Of a stretch of 64,000 nt of DNA, positions 10,771-22,363 are shown piece after piece. The stretch spans positions 499,223-563,222 of the forward strand of contig PDUO01000033.1 in the NCBI GenBank assembly GCA_003008705.1, in the 5' to 3' direction. A model generated the notes under the pieces. It saw only the letters and a list, made by a program, of their open reading frames with translations, was not told where the DNA came from and searched no databases. Numbering within the stretch: position 1 is the first letter of the stretch; each line of letters opens with the position of its first letter. Both the position numbers and the translations under genes were made by a program. Source of the stretch: Pezicula radicicola (lineage: Eukaryota > Ascomycota > Leotiomycetes > Helotiales > Dermateaceae).

Positions 10771-11464
10771 TTAGAGCACAGTTTCCTTCACGTAACTACT
10801 TGGAGCGGCTCTTGGTTCATTGACGAAGGCGTTGGCTATGGGGTGCGTGCTAAGGTAGTCCCCAATTGTGCCGTCTTGTTGGGCGGCGCGTAGGAATTCG
10901 AGGAATTTGGCGGGCGTATTCGCGGCGAACAAAGGCGTTGACTGCGAGATTATGTCTGTGTGGACTCTTTTGCCGTCGGGGGTTGGTGGGAGTCTTTGGG
11001 GGGTTGGTGTTAGTTGTGCTTTCGTTTTGAGAAACAGTACTAGGGTTGAGATGGGGGACGGGAGACGAGGATCTGCGGAACACTTGTGTTGGGTATGATA
11101 TGCCTACTGGAAACGGATTGCAAGTCCCCGTGGACTAGATTGAGGATCGCTGTCTGGGAGGGTAGGGAAACCGGGGCCGTTGGAGTAGCGGAGGAGGATT
11201 GACGTTGTGGGTTCTGTGAAATGTGTGGCGCAGGAGAGGGTGGAGGCTGTTGGCGTGGGCGTGAAGGTTCCGTTTAGGAGGATACCCTTTGCGTGGGCTA
11301 GTAATAGGAATGTTAATAGGTGGACTTTTGAAGGTGGCGACTGGAGAGGGTTTAGACGGGAGTTTACCAGGACGGAACCCAGGGCGTTTCCCAAAGATGG
11401 CTTTTAGTTGCGAGAGGAGTTCTTCGGCAGTTTTCAACAGTTGTTCATCGGATGGGAGAGGCAT
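10771..11464 (-). pseudogene. Catalase-like (heme catalase-related peroxidase) gene, 3'-truncated
   Basis: Likely exons on the minus strand are 11464-11368, 11297-11108 and 10993-10771. They read MPLPSDEQLLKTAEELLSQL and FGKRPGFRP, then AHAKGILLNGTFTPTPTAST with RYSNGPGFPTLPDSDPQ and PRGLAIRFQ, then GKRVHTDIISQSTPLFAANT and FLEFLRAAQQDG. This is the N-terminal two thirds of the small fungal catalase-like family, which breaks down peroxides. The first intron is clean (GTAAAC..TACTAG); the second uses a weak acceptor. The frame stops at TAA 10771-10773 just after PSSYVKETVL, where the family continues with a segment including the proximal heme-ligand Tyr. The catalytic half is therefore missing and a broken MFS gene takes its place. 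About 155 residues remain of roughly 300 or more expected. Confidence 0.7.
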
Positions 11465-12819
11465 GGTTTCCCGGTTGCTTTAATCCTTTCAAAGTATTGT
11501 TGGATTCTGAGGAAGTCTAATGTGAAATGAATGTTCTCTACTTTCGATGTCCTAGCTAGGTGGTTTTGATATTGACGTCTCTTTTTCCACACAGCATTGT
11601 GCAATGGCGTTTAGTCTCCTAAAACAATGGATGAATCTTAGGTTGTTTCACAATAAGAAATTATTGAACTTCGATTTTGTGGAAATTGTATATGCATATA
11701 ATGTGTAAATTATGAGTAGTAGGCTATATATACTGAATGAGAGGCATCGCATTAATCCCGAATACCATACAAAATGGGTGATTTATCATGTAAATGGCTT
11801 GCGTATGCCTAGTTACAGATTGGGGCGAATTAATCTAGATCTTACGAATCTAGAAGCTATAAAAGAGTCGAATATAAAGCTAATATGAGGATAGACCCCT
11901 TGCGATAGTTCTGACACGTGATTTATGGGTAACAGAAATTTACTTTAAACCTTCCTTTTGGTTGGTGGGAGTGTAACAGATATCGGCATATGCACAAATT
12001 AATTTCAGCAAGACGAAGAAGAAGAAGGAGATGAAGCAGTGATCAAGAGTACAAGAGCAACGAACAGGTTCACCGCGTCGCTGTAGACTTCCCCGGTTCG
12101 TGCACACATCCGGTTTCTAGGACGAGTGCAGCTGCATGAATGAACCGGTTTGTGAGATATATGGAAAGATCTTCCAAAACGTGGACGAACTCATTCCTTC
12201 TGTTTTTTATTATATATATTTGTGAGTGTAAAAACAGGCCAAGTATTCGGCAACACCTGGTTCGAGGGATTGGGCCAAAACAGGAGTCGGCCTAAGAGCT
12301 CGGATATGGAGGATTATTACTCACTGTTTTCAAGGCGGTAAGCAGTAGAGCCCTAAGAATATAGTATAGCCTATACTTTAGGGCACTAAAGCCTATATTT
12401 TTCAGGGCACTACAACTTATATTTCAGGGTATTACAGCCTATATGTTTTTTTAGAGTATAGCTTGTATTTTTAGGGAAGGTATATTCTTAGGGAGGCTAT
12501 AGCCTATATTTATAGGGAGCCTATCTGATTTTACCGCCAGAAAGGCTTTCCGAATGTCGGAAGAGTTTTGGCCCAAGTGAGCGTAATAATCCTCCATACT
12601 CGGAACGGGAGAACTCTGTTCCAGGAGCCATCTTGACACTTGATGATCGAAGCTCACACTCAATCCATAAAGTCGTCTCACGTACATTTTCGGTGAGCTT
12701 TATGAAGCAACCTGCGCTCTTAGCAAGCTAGATATATTGAACAATGCTCGAAGCACATAGTCTTGTAGAGAGTATTACACAGTGGGTATATTGAAGTAAA
12801 ATAGCTGAGCCAAGCTGAT
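11465..12819. other. Intergenic DNA with an inverted repeat and degenerate AT-rich repeats
   Basis: No intact gene is seen. A minus frame at 12451-12687 includes VPSMEDYYAHLGQNSSDIRK and may be a piece of an old coding sequence. The last part holds the promoter of the BTB gene. Confidence 0.4.
12305..12598. repeat. Inverted repeat enclosing degenerate tandem copies of GCCTATATTT
   Basis: TATGGAGGATTATTAC at 12305-12320 returns as its exact reverse complement at 12583-12598. Between them, from about 12350 to 12525, a degenerate unit of roughly 30 bases built on GCCTATATTT and AGGGCACTA is repeated five or more times. The structure could fold back on itself and may be a small non-autonomous element. 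Confidence 0.55.
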
Positions 12820-13542
12820 ATGAGAGACAGGTGTTTCGACAATGAAACTTATTCTGATTTGACTATCAAATGTGGTGACAGATCTTGGAAAGTTCATCGT
12901 GTGATCGTTTGTTCTCAGTCAAAAGTTTTGCATGCAGCATGTATGACAGGGTTTAAGGTTGTATTCTCAAAAATAATCTTCATCCTTAAATCTCACGTTT
13001 TCTAGGAGGCACAAACAGGAGTTATCGATCTAGATGACGATGATCCGGCCGCAGTCGAGATCATGTTGAAGTTCTTCTATACCGGCAAATACAACGAAGT
13101 ACCCAACAAGAGCGGAGAACTTAGTTTTGAAATACGAATTCAAGTTCTAACTTACAACATAGCCGACAAATTTGATGTACCCGCCTTGATGGAGCTCGCA
13201 GAGAAGAGGTTCGAATTTTCGCTTAACCTAGGACTCACCGAAAAAGACTACTTCTCCGTAATCTCAGATATCTTCACTCTACCTATACCAACTAACGCCT
13301 TAAAATCCATTGCTATCGAATACGCCAGGTTAAATTTTCGAGAAATGTTACAAGGTCCCAAATCTAACCTCTTACAAGCCACTGTACGGCATATACCCGA
13401 GTTTGCTCTCGATGTACTTCTGGTGTTCATTAACGCTCCTCTACGGGGTCGTTGTTACTCGTGTGGTCCGAACCAGACTGCTGAAGCACTTCAGGCGCGT
13501 TGTGTCAAGTGCGGAAAGGGAGGAATTTCATTGACGCATTGA
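12820..13542 (+). CDS. BTB/POZ-domain protein with a C-terminal CxxC pair
   Basis: Exons are 12820-12957 and 13006-13542 (intron 48 bases, GTTGTA..TTCTAG), giving 224 residues. The BTB core is clear: YSDLTIKCGDRSWKVHRVIV near residues 10-29, then EAQTGVIDLDDDDPAAVEIM and LKFFYTGKYNEVP, followed by YNIADKFDVPALMELAEKRF. This matches the many short fungal BTB proteins that dimerise and are often adaptors for Cullin-3 ubiquitin ligases; most have no assigned target. Unusually, the C-terminus carries CYSCG and CVKCG separated by about 17 residues, which could bind one zinc ion. The first Met is close to the BTB start, so an additional 5' exon is possible. The domain itself is complete. Confidence 0.8.
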
Positions 13543-14580
13543 TGAGACGTAAATGATATTATAAAGCAAGGAACGAGAGATTGATGGAAGACCTAGGGAT
13601 GGTCAGACATATAATTCGTACTTATCAGTCTTCTTGCAGCTATATCTGTGTAAATACAACTAGACGGGAACCACTACAACATAGCAGGGGTTATTGCTAG
13701 TGACATGAACTGGATTAGAGTATTCAATATCGTTCCCGAACGCTTGTTAGGAAATATGATCTATCTTTCCCATTTTAACTTGTATGGCTGCTATAGCTCA
13801 AACCTGTACAATATAACTGATTATTATCTACCAACGACCAAGTCTATCTATAAATCCGGCCAACTTCTTATAAAAATAAGCTCTCTATAATGTCTATTGT
13901 TGAAATTGTTGATGTTGTTTTCTATCCTTAGCCAACAACTATATCTAAACCTATTCTTATTCGGAACATGCTAGTATATATCTCACACTTCTGAATCATA
14001 AGCGTCCGAGTATTAAAATAATACCTTTTCTAAAATATAAACAGGTCTTAATCTAGGCCACCTACCACGATACAGCAACAGCTCTTCGATAAAGTTCTCG
14101 ACAATTTCAATAGCGGTGATCTCTCGAAACTCGGAAGTATATTACGCGGCAGGCAGGATCTAAAGCTCTTGACTGCAATAGGAATCGCTTGACTTGATGT
14201 AGCGGCTTTCCTTAAGGAGTCCTTGTAAGATGTAGTACCATTTCTAGATGCCGACTGCTACTAAGCAGGAAGCAGAAATTATCGTCGTTAAGAAGGCCGG
14301 AATATTGTTGTCAGCACAAAGCCCAAGATTATCTTAGCCAAAAGCAGCGGCTCAAACCTAAGGCTAGAGCGATGACAAAGAACATTACTAACTGTATGCG
14401 GCCTAGTGCCAATTAAGTGTGGCGCATATAAACACAAAAAGAGTGTACCAAGCGGACACCGGAATCGAAGATCACTGTAGCATAGAGCAGTATTATCCGC
14501 ATTTGAAGACAACTTCTTATATTAGAGAAATTAAATAAGTGCTAATGGATTGACGCCATTTGTTCGCAAACAACAAAGTT
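13543..14580. other. Intergenic, AT-rich, no supported gene
   Basis: Frames are short and interrupted on both strands. From about 14040 to 14510 the base composition rises and short coding-like pieces appear, suggesting a mutated repeat of unknown type. Confidence 0.4.
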
Positions 14581-14599
14581 TAATTTGTGAAGTTCGGTA

Positions 14600-15720
14600 T
14601 GCCTCGAAGGCTAGTTCGTTCGTTGTAACCCGCACAGTCCACTAGGACGTGCACGACTAAACCTATATATTTTTCAGTAGTAAAATTCTCAGAGTGTCGA
14701 AGCCCTGTACAAAGTCACATCTAACGAACTAAGGAATACTTCTTTATCTAGCTCCACATGTGCTCAATAAGATTAAGATCTGATAAGTATCGAGGCCACT
14801 TAATAGTAGGAATATTGCGTCTCTTTTGAGCGGTGGGATGAAGCGCCATCTTGCATCCAAATATACCCTTTGTCTCTTCCTTCAGGTGGTTGTAGAAAGG
14901 CCTGTATATGATTTAATATTACCGCGTTGCACTTAGTTGAATTCATACTCCCCTATTCTTTCTCCTAAAGCAACCTGGCCCTTTCTTGCCGTTGACGATT
15001 GTACCGTGAAACATCTAAGATAGAAGCTTAGAGTACTTGTGTTGAACACACTTAGGGAAGTATCGATCACTGCTATCTTCCTTAATGTAACGTACGACTA
15101 AGTATATGCTCCGCCACTTGCTTAAACCTTATTACTAAATATCTAGCGTAATACTCTCTTATATAACCATGTGATTCCATCCTCTGCAAACTCAGCCTTA
15201 ACCTAAGGATGGTTAGGAAACCCTTTTCTTTTTGCTATCGTTCGGCCAGATCTAACAAGCTTAAACGCAGTACGAATAGCTTGCGTTCAGTATCCTGTAG
15301 TTCGAGTTCTTGCGCGAAGGAGGAGATGTGTTAGAAGGATATATGGCGGTAAGAAGGTGATTGATAAAGCCATTGCTCCAGTTCTTGACGTTTTAGTGTA
15401 CCGATTTTGACTCGTCGACCTGCGCGGCACTTCTAAGGGGTAAGACGTTAGAGTCTAGCTGTTCGAATCTACTAATCAGTTACATTCTACCTCTCTTAGA
15501 TATCTTTCCACGGAATCTTAAAGGGAAGTACAGTTGTCGGAGTACTTCCTATAGTATCTAGCATTCTTTACTATTGTTCTTAGATCTTATACCCGCTCCT
15601 AGCTTTATCTCGAGAATAAAAGATAATATTAGTAGTACTACGTTTTAGCTTGTTGTACCTTTTAACAAGGGTCTCTGTAGATTTTAAGCAACGGCTTCCT
15701 GTCGAGCAATCTTTTATACT
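14600..15720 (-). mobile_element. Tc1/mariner-family transposase relic
   Basis: On the minus strand 14829-14873 reads YIWMQDGASSHRSK and 14750-14802 reads WPRYLSDLNLIEHMWS. These correspond to the second Asp box (QDGAxxH) and the third acidic box (WPxYSPDLNPIEHxW) of Tc1/mariner DDE transposases. A frameshift separates them and stops are common. Further up, about 15340-15480, a stretch with RRVKIGTLKRQELEQWLYQS has the look of the N-terminal DNA-binding region. Ends were not resolved, so the coordinates are approximate. Confidence 0.7.
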
Positions 15721-17341
15721 TACCCTTGTGTTAGATAATATAAGAGAATATATTAACAAATATTTAGATTAGAAGTTAATAGATAATTGCTTAATTTCTA
15801 TAGGTAGGAAAATAAGACTATATATATACAAAAGAGAGGAAGTACCAAATTATATATAAATAGCTTATATAATATTAGACAAATAATCTAAATATAAGAG
15901 AGTAACTTAGAAATTAACTACTATAATAGTACTATTAGACTATTTATAGTTTCTAAAATAGATAGTAATACTATTATATTTAATAATATACACCTCTATA
16001 TTTAAATAAAATAAGAGGTTAAGGTATAATAGGTTTAATAGTAGTAGTAGTAGTAGCTAAGCTTAAGTATTAGGTAAGTAACTATATAGATAAGCTACTA
16101 TAATAAAACCTTATCTTTATATAGTATCCTAGTTGATAATCGAGGGTTTAATTATATAATAAAAGGTCTAAACCGGTCCCCTTTAAACAAAGATAGTAGG
16201 GAGCTATATTTTAATCCCTCTATTCTAAGAATAGACTTCACGATATCAGCCCCATTATAATGCTAGTTTATCCCTATGATGCACGGTTCGAGTCTGCCTC
16301 TTTCTATACAATTTTATTCTTTCGATTATACTTAACAAGGCTTTCTCTCTCCTAGCGGTAAACAAACCCTAGCAGCGCTTATAAAGGTAGGGGCCACATG
16401 GGTAGCTATATCTTTTTTGCTATATTCCAGAATATACTTTCAACAAAATCGAGCATTCAAACTCGGGTTTTCGCTTCCTTCCACTATAATCTGCGACGAA
16501 AACTGACCTCACTAAAGTCCATTTCCGTTTTTGGACCTGAGCAGTCGCTGCTCTAACCTAAGCCGAGTATAGCATTCCAGAGTCATGGCCTGAGTATTCT
16601 GAGCAAGCCCTGGATTAGCCTGAATCCTGTAGTGGGGATTTTGTTTTGGCCTCTTTATTACCCGGTTATAGTTTCTCGGTTGAGATTTGCTAGCGCCTAG
16701 TCGCCTTAAGCATAGCCATTTCCTTTAATTCTTTTACCAACTACGGACGGCATTTCCAGGCTTCCTTGCCAAATAAGGGGCCCGTTCTCACTCCCCTGTT
16801 AAACTTACAAAGACCCCTACAGAGTCGATTTCAGATCTCCCGAGTCCATACAACGATGCATCTTTTTGGAGAGGGGGAGGGAATCTCACTAAATCTGCAA
16901 ATGTGTCACATGGTTTTGCAACTAGTCGAGTTTCGATACAAGGAGTATGAGGTTCTACAGTCGGCTTTGGGGCAGTCTAATAATCGCGACCACAGAGCTC
17001 AATTTCCACTCGCAAGCGATAACGATTAGGTACCGAGTATGGAGCACATGAATGTGCTGAGACAGGCCATACCAGTTCTGGACAAGAGAATAGAGCTAAT
17101 GGATCTACTATCGTCGTGGATGACTCCAAATAGCAGAATAGGCCGATCATCAACAGTTCATTCCATTAAGTTGTTGTGACTTTGGACTCGAAATAAATGT
17201 TCCCCAATCTAATATATTGTTGCACTATACCCCTTGACTCCCAAAATTCACGTTTTGATCTTAGGTGTAATAGATTTTATATTAATGCTGAGACCGAGGC
17301 CCTTCGCAGCTAATAGAGAGCGTCTCCAGTTCCCGAGTTCG
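15721..17341. other. AT-rich block (to about 16250), then unassigned intergenic DNA
   Basis: 15720-16250 is almost entirely A/T with TATA and TAATA runs, as left by heavy RIP. A plus frame at 16766-17029 reaches 87 residues but has no recognisable domain. The right end is the 3' flank of the bZIP gene, which is transcribed toward it. Confidence 0.45.
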
Positions 17342-18932
17342 TTAAATCTCCTCACATATCTCACCCCTCATTTCTGCCCACCAACGACTCTGTTTACCTA
17401 GCTCCCCGTCTGGTCCACCAGTCACCATCCACCACTTCCGCAGGAACCATGGTCGACATTCCCAACTCCTACGATCCCAAGGAGCGCCAGTACCAATATC
17501 AGCATTAGAGCCCCAACACACAATTCCATCCGAATCAATATCTCTACAAAACTCTTCTTCGTCAAATATCTTCTCACCACCATCACCAGCAACATCGTCG
17601 CCATCTGTGATACAAGATCTCAGAGCTAGAATTCGTTGCCTGAGTGAAGGAAATGGCAACGTATCGATGTAAAGAGGATGCGGCTGTTTAATCTGCGCAG
17701 GGCAAGGGCGGAGATCAGGCTTTACTGATTCGTAGAGGGCCATAAGTATGCTTGGGGAGAGAGAGGTAGTAGCGAACGGAGGTTGGTAGAATGGCGACGG
17801 CGTGTGATGATTGTGACCGTTTGGACGGCGAATATGTTCGTATACGTCTATGCCAATATGTGCTGCATTTGCAAGGCACGCTGCCATGAGGGCTATTTGG
17901 CGGAGAGGGAGATGAGTCACTGAGGGAGATGGGGTATAGGACGAGGAGATGGTAGACTGGAGACCTTGCGGAACTGATGCGTTGCTGGCGCCAGGGGTTG
18001 ATGTAGAAATAGTCGGCTTTGAAGCTCGATTAAATGTCTCGGTGATGGATTGCAAACCCGCAAAGATGATTTGTTCGGTCGAGAAGCCATTTCGAGCAAT
18101 GATTTCGTTGACGTTACCGCTAGGAACAGTGGGAAGTTCATCCGGAGCCGTGTTGAGTGCGGCTAGAGTAGGCACGGACGAAGCATTTTGTTCCTCGAGG
18201 GGTACATAGTCTCCGAATAACGTCTGTGAATCAGTGGAGGGTCCCCAAATGGTGGGCATCTGTAATCTGTGACCTATGGTTGGCTCTGGGGGTTGGAAGT
18301 TAAGTGATGATTGATGGAAATCAATGGTATCTGCATTCCAAACCTCCTGAGGGTTCTCCTCATCCCCTGCCCCTGAAATAGTTTCCGGTACGAAAGAGAA
18401 GGCATTCCAGGGAATTTCAGCACTTCCGACCGACGGAGGTATATTTCCATCCACGACCAAAAGATTTGATGTAAGCCCGGCCGCAACACCTGCGTCCAAG
18501 ACTGGTTCGGTCAAGTCGTTTGTGGCATTCAGTACTGAGCGGTCTCCGAGACAGTTTACATCTTGAGTAACGTCTTGAACCAAACAGTTTTCGTGAAAAG
18601 TTTCTAAAATGTTTCGCCCAGCATTATCAGGATTGTGCACGGGCTGAGAACTCCGGCTTTGAGCTTCGACACCAGCTAGCTCTTCCAGGAGATGTTTTTG
18701 CTTTGCGCCTACATAATTAACAAATGGTAGTGATTTGATACATGTGCAATAGAGCGACGTGCTTACGAGTACGATGATTCCTCTGAGCCTGGCGATTTTG
18801 TTCTCTCCGTCTCTCAGTCATAATTCGCCCTCGTCTCTTTGGCTGACAGATCCGAGGTCTCATTTCTTCAGTTTGGATTACGGTGATTACGTCGCCTTGT
18901 CCATCGACACTTGGTTCTAGGGATGCGCTCAT
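17342..18932 (-). CDS. bZIP transcription factor, two exons
   Basis: Exons on the minus strand are 18932-18767 and 18708-17342 (intron 58 bases, GTAAGC..TGTAG), giving 510 residues. The basic region is ERRREQNRQAQRNHRTR at residues 40-56, with the invariant Asn46 and the intron falling inside it. A short leucine-type heptad (AKQKHLLEELAGVEAQ) follows. The rest is long, acidic to Ser/Thr/Pro-rich and probably an activation region. In the C-terminal third an HIGIDVYEHIRR and SKxSPFYQ-like stretch followed by DLRPCPAQIKQPHPLYIDTL matches the DUF3425-type domain that many fungal bZIPs carry. It should bind DNA in the nucleus as a dimer. Its neighbour across a 456-bp promoter is a divergently transcribed dehydrogenase, its most likely target. 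Confidence 0.85.
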
Positions 18933-19388
18933 GTCGGAGAGTGGAAAATCTTGATTGGAGATTGTGCTGCGATCTCTAGGCTCGCTGTCAGCAAAAAGGT
19001 GTGATGTCAGTCAAAATCACGTGGCTAAAGTTGGCTGACAGTCAGCCAATCCCTGCCGCTGTCGATCCGCACGCATGTCTTGCATGCAAAGGGCTGACGA
19101 TTTATTTATGATATTTTTCATCCAACATGGACAAGACGCAGCTTGCCATCTCATGAAGTACCACGGACCATCACACCATTTCGTATGATGATGTATCGAG
19201 GAAATAAAACAGCCATGTGCAATCTGTCAGCCATGGCCCATGGGTGTCAGCCTTTCTTCCCTAGTGAAGGGAAATGAAGTATATATTCGGCGACCCGACG
19301 ATGGGTACAGAATTGTAAATCAACTCTATTATTCGGAACTTTGTCTATATCGAATTATAATACTCGACGAGACTGAACCACCACCACC
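18933..19388. promoter_or_regulatory. Divergent bZIP/dehydrogenase promoter with a 19-bp palindrome and repeated TGTCAG motifs
   Basis: The palindrome TTGGCTGACAGTCAGCCAA is at 19031-19049 (nine-base arms, central A) and contains CCAAT at its right edge. TGTCAG also occurs at 18986, 19005, 19225 and 19245, the last two as TGTCAGCC. ATCACGTGG lies at about 19017-19025, another potential bZIP/bHLH site. A TATA-like GTATATATT lies near 19279-19287, about 100 bases before the dehydrogenase ATG. I infer joint control of both genes, possibly by the bZIP protein itself. Confidence 0.6.
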
Positions 19389-20418
19389 ATGACGACTCTT
19401 ACTAAAGTCCACCATCGCAAACCTTACCCCGCGATTGATCCCACTTCGCCTGCGAACTCCCAAATGGGTCGCACAGTCCTAATCACTGGGTCTTCCGCTG
19501 GAATTGGCTTCGAGACCGCTCGTGCCTTCATCAGCGCCTCAGCCTCTCGGGTCATAATTCTTGGTCGGCGACAGGATGTACTCACCGCCGCTGTGCAAAA
19601 TCTCGAATCTTGGAAACCTCTTACTTCAGCTACTATAATCATTCCTTTTCGTTGTGACATTAGTCATGGAGTAGAGCTCGAAGAGCTTTGGGAGAGACTA
19701 GAAAGGGGCGGCATTGACGTTGACGTCCTGGTTCTGAATGCAGCCAAGACCGGGCCTCTGGGTGCTATCGCTGATTGGGAAAAGGTGTGGGAATATTTCG
19801 AGATGAACGTACTTGCGAATCTGCGAATGACTCAAAAATTCCTTGCGCAAGGACCAGATAAAGGGAAAGTAAGTGTGCGAGGACAATCTAAACTATGAGT
19901 ACAGTACAATGGTACAGACTGACCATCACATGCAGGTAATCGTGAATGTCTCAACTGCTGCGGCCCACATCAATCCTACAGGGGGTCATGGCGTTTATGC
20001 ATCGTCCAAAGCAAGCTTCACTCACTTGCTTCAAGTCCTAGCTGAAGAAGTGAATGTTGAACGCTGTCAGATCCTCAGCTGTCATCCAGGACGGATATTT
20101 ACGGACGGTGCAAAGGAGGCAGGATTCACGGAGGAGAGTATTCCATGGGACAGTGGTATGCTTTTCAATTTGACATGTTACTGAGCTTCTTTCGAGACTA
20201 GAGATAAGCTAATGGATGCAGTTGAGTTGCCAGCGGCATGGTGTGTATGGGCATCCACCAAACAAGCATCATATCTCCATGGAAGATTTCTATGGACTGA
20301 TTGGGGTGTGGATGAGTTGTTCGAGATGAAGGAGAGATTTGAGGACCAAGGTTTCCTGAAATTTGGCTTGCAAGGAGTGGATCCTGTCTCTCGTGAAGCA
20401 GTTTTTAGGATGATTTGA
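19389..20418 (+). CDS. Short-chain dehydrogenase/reductase, three exons
   Basis: Exons are 19389-19868, 19936-20155 and 20222-20418, giving 298 residues. The Rossmann nucleotide-binding motif TGSSAGIG is at residues 33-40, NAAKTG follows in the middle, and the catalytic set is Ser166 (NVSTAAAH), Tyr181 and Lys185 (YASSK). This is a classical SDR that oxidises or reduces a hydroxyl or keto group with NAD(P)H. The Arg after strand beta2 (LGRRQD) suggests NADPH preference. The C-terminal part (TKQASYLHGRFLWTDWGVDE) is the usual substrate-side segment of fungal SDRs. It is probably cytosolic as no signal sequence is seen. It is divergent from a bZIP gene, suggesting inducible expression. Substrate unknown. 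Confidence 0.88.
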
Positions 20419-22363
20419 GATTAGTTATTTCTGTAGTCTATATAAGAGTGCTTAACACCCATCAATAGAGATATATCAGTTGCTACTTAATCACCTAGAC
20501 CGAAAGTCTAACAATTCAAACTAGAAAGCCCGCTGGAATGTGTAGAATAATAGAGGGAGAAAGTCGCCAGTATACGACTCTACAGTCGAAGTACACAATA
20601 AGATGGTTCTAAGCAAGCGGTGCCGATTTGTAGATCTCGTGTGCAGGCACGTATCGCTTGTCAGGGAAACGCCCGTAATAACTACCCGGCAGCCTAACTT
20701 CGAGTCAATCACGCAGTGGACATGAGTCCATTTACTACAACGAACAGAAGAAAATCTTCAAGTAAACCCCTGTCCAATGTATAATTCCCGTCTTCAAGCC
20801 GGCGCTAATTTGCTTATCTACTCCGGAAGGTGCTATAGAGACTAATCCCACATCTCTAACACAGACCAATAATTGTGAAGAGCCTTCCTTCTTTAGTTAA
20901 GTCAAAGGAAGGATTGCTATAGTGCTTGTCGAGAGCGGAATTATAACAGCAGAGAAAATAGGCCTGCTTATTTTCATAATGTTGTTTAAAGCCTACCCTT
21001 AATTGACAAGAAACAAGACGTTAGTTGTTGTCGTCGTTTTTGTGTGGATTATATATTTAAGCATAAAATTTAATACAGTCGTTTCCTCATCTCCAAGCGT
21101 CACGTATTCGGTTGGGAGAATTTGCCAGCCTTTTGCGTTGCTTCTAGGAGGAGCCGAGCCCTGAGGAAAGTCGTGGGGGCATTTATAATTGGTCTAATCC
21201 GTTGCTCCCTTTACACTGAACTATGAATCTTTTGTGGCCATACAAAAGAATCAATGTGGACTTCTGTGCAGCTTAAGCGCTGCAGGTCGGGTAATCATCT
21301 CGCTGCGACAAAAGCAAAACTGCCGTAGAAAGAGAAGCCATAAAGAACGTTACCAACATTGATTTTAATGAGTGGGTTGGTACGTATCATACCTGTACAA
21401 TAAATTTACGCTCTTATTCTTCCACACTGCTAATAAGGCGTGAAAAGGCTTATTCAGCATCTACGCTATAAGACCAGATCAGTCTACTACTCGAGCCTAA
21501 GTGAAAGGTCTATCTAGTTAGGACGTGAGACATGACAGTAGACAGGTTCTAAATGGAAAATAGGGTTAGGAGTAGCAATTGTTTGAGCAACAAATCCTGG
21601 TGCTAGAACACGTTCTCTAGACATAGCGACCGTGGCCGTCTCGTGAGTCGTAGGCATTGAAAGGCCTCATCTTCTTTACAGTATCTGCTTCGCAGCGCTT
21701 CATTTGATTAGGAGGGGTCTTTTCACGGCGTGTATTGCGCGTTGAGGGTGCTATTGTTTTGTGGAATATTCAGAGTGTACACCGGAATCTTCCCCAAGAT
21801 GTCGCTTGACTGTGGCACACCTGTTACTTAATTGAGGCTGTCTCCATCTGCATCAACGATATCTGGTCTTCTCGAATTTATCGCGGCAGTCGCGTCAGGA
21901 ATCCCCTCCTCCTAGAAATTGCTCCAAAATTAGACTGGAAAAAAGGGAGGGTATTAATATACATCGTCTAGACGGTATGGGAAGATCACGATATATTCTA
22001 AATCGTCAACAAGTGGGAAGATCGTTGCCTAGGCGCCAACCCATGTCCTGTACTCTGCAAGCCTGAATCTTACCTCGTATCCATAAAAAAAAAACTCCCC
22101 CCGAATGACACTTCACTATGCTTAATAGGGTAATAGGCGTCGCTTATTGCAGTGAAATGACCGGAGAAGTTGTCCTGAAGTGTACTCTATCTCCGTAAGT
22201 GGGGCTGGGTATTTCTCTCTGCCTAAACACCTGCGCTATGCGGCGAGGTAAATTTACACGACGTACCGGGTAATTAAAACGATTAAAAAGACCCCATCCC
22301 CAGATTTCCTATCTCCAATATCTAAATGTTAATCGTTTTTCCCCGCAGATTAACATCCTCAAA
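20419..22363. other. Long intergenic region, no supported gene
   Basis: Frames longer than 60 codons are absent apart from one weak minus frame at 20521-20712. The last 200 bases, with a TTTTTCCCCGCAG acceptor-like sequence just before the next ATG, may hold a leader intron of the Kre9-like gene. Confidence 0.45.

Noticed and set aside
10868..11483. Plus-strand open frames across the catalase-like gene
   Set aside because: They are antisense shadows; the minus strand carries the recognisable catalase-like motifs with consistent introns.
16262..16310. GGTTCGAGTC resembling a tRNA T-loop
   Set aside because: No A box at the right distance upstream and no pairing stems; it sits in degraded repeat DNA.
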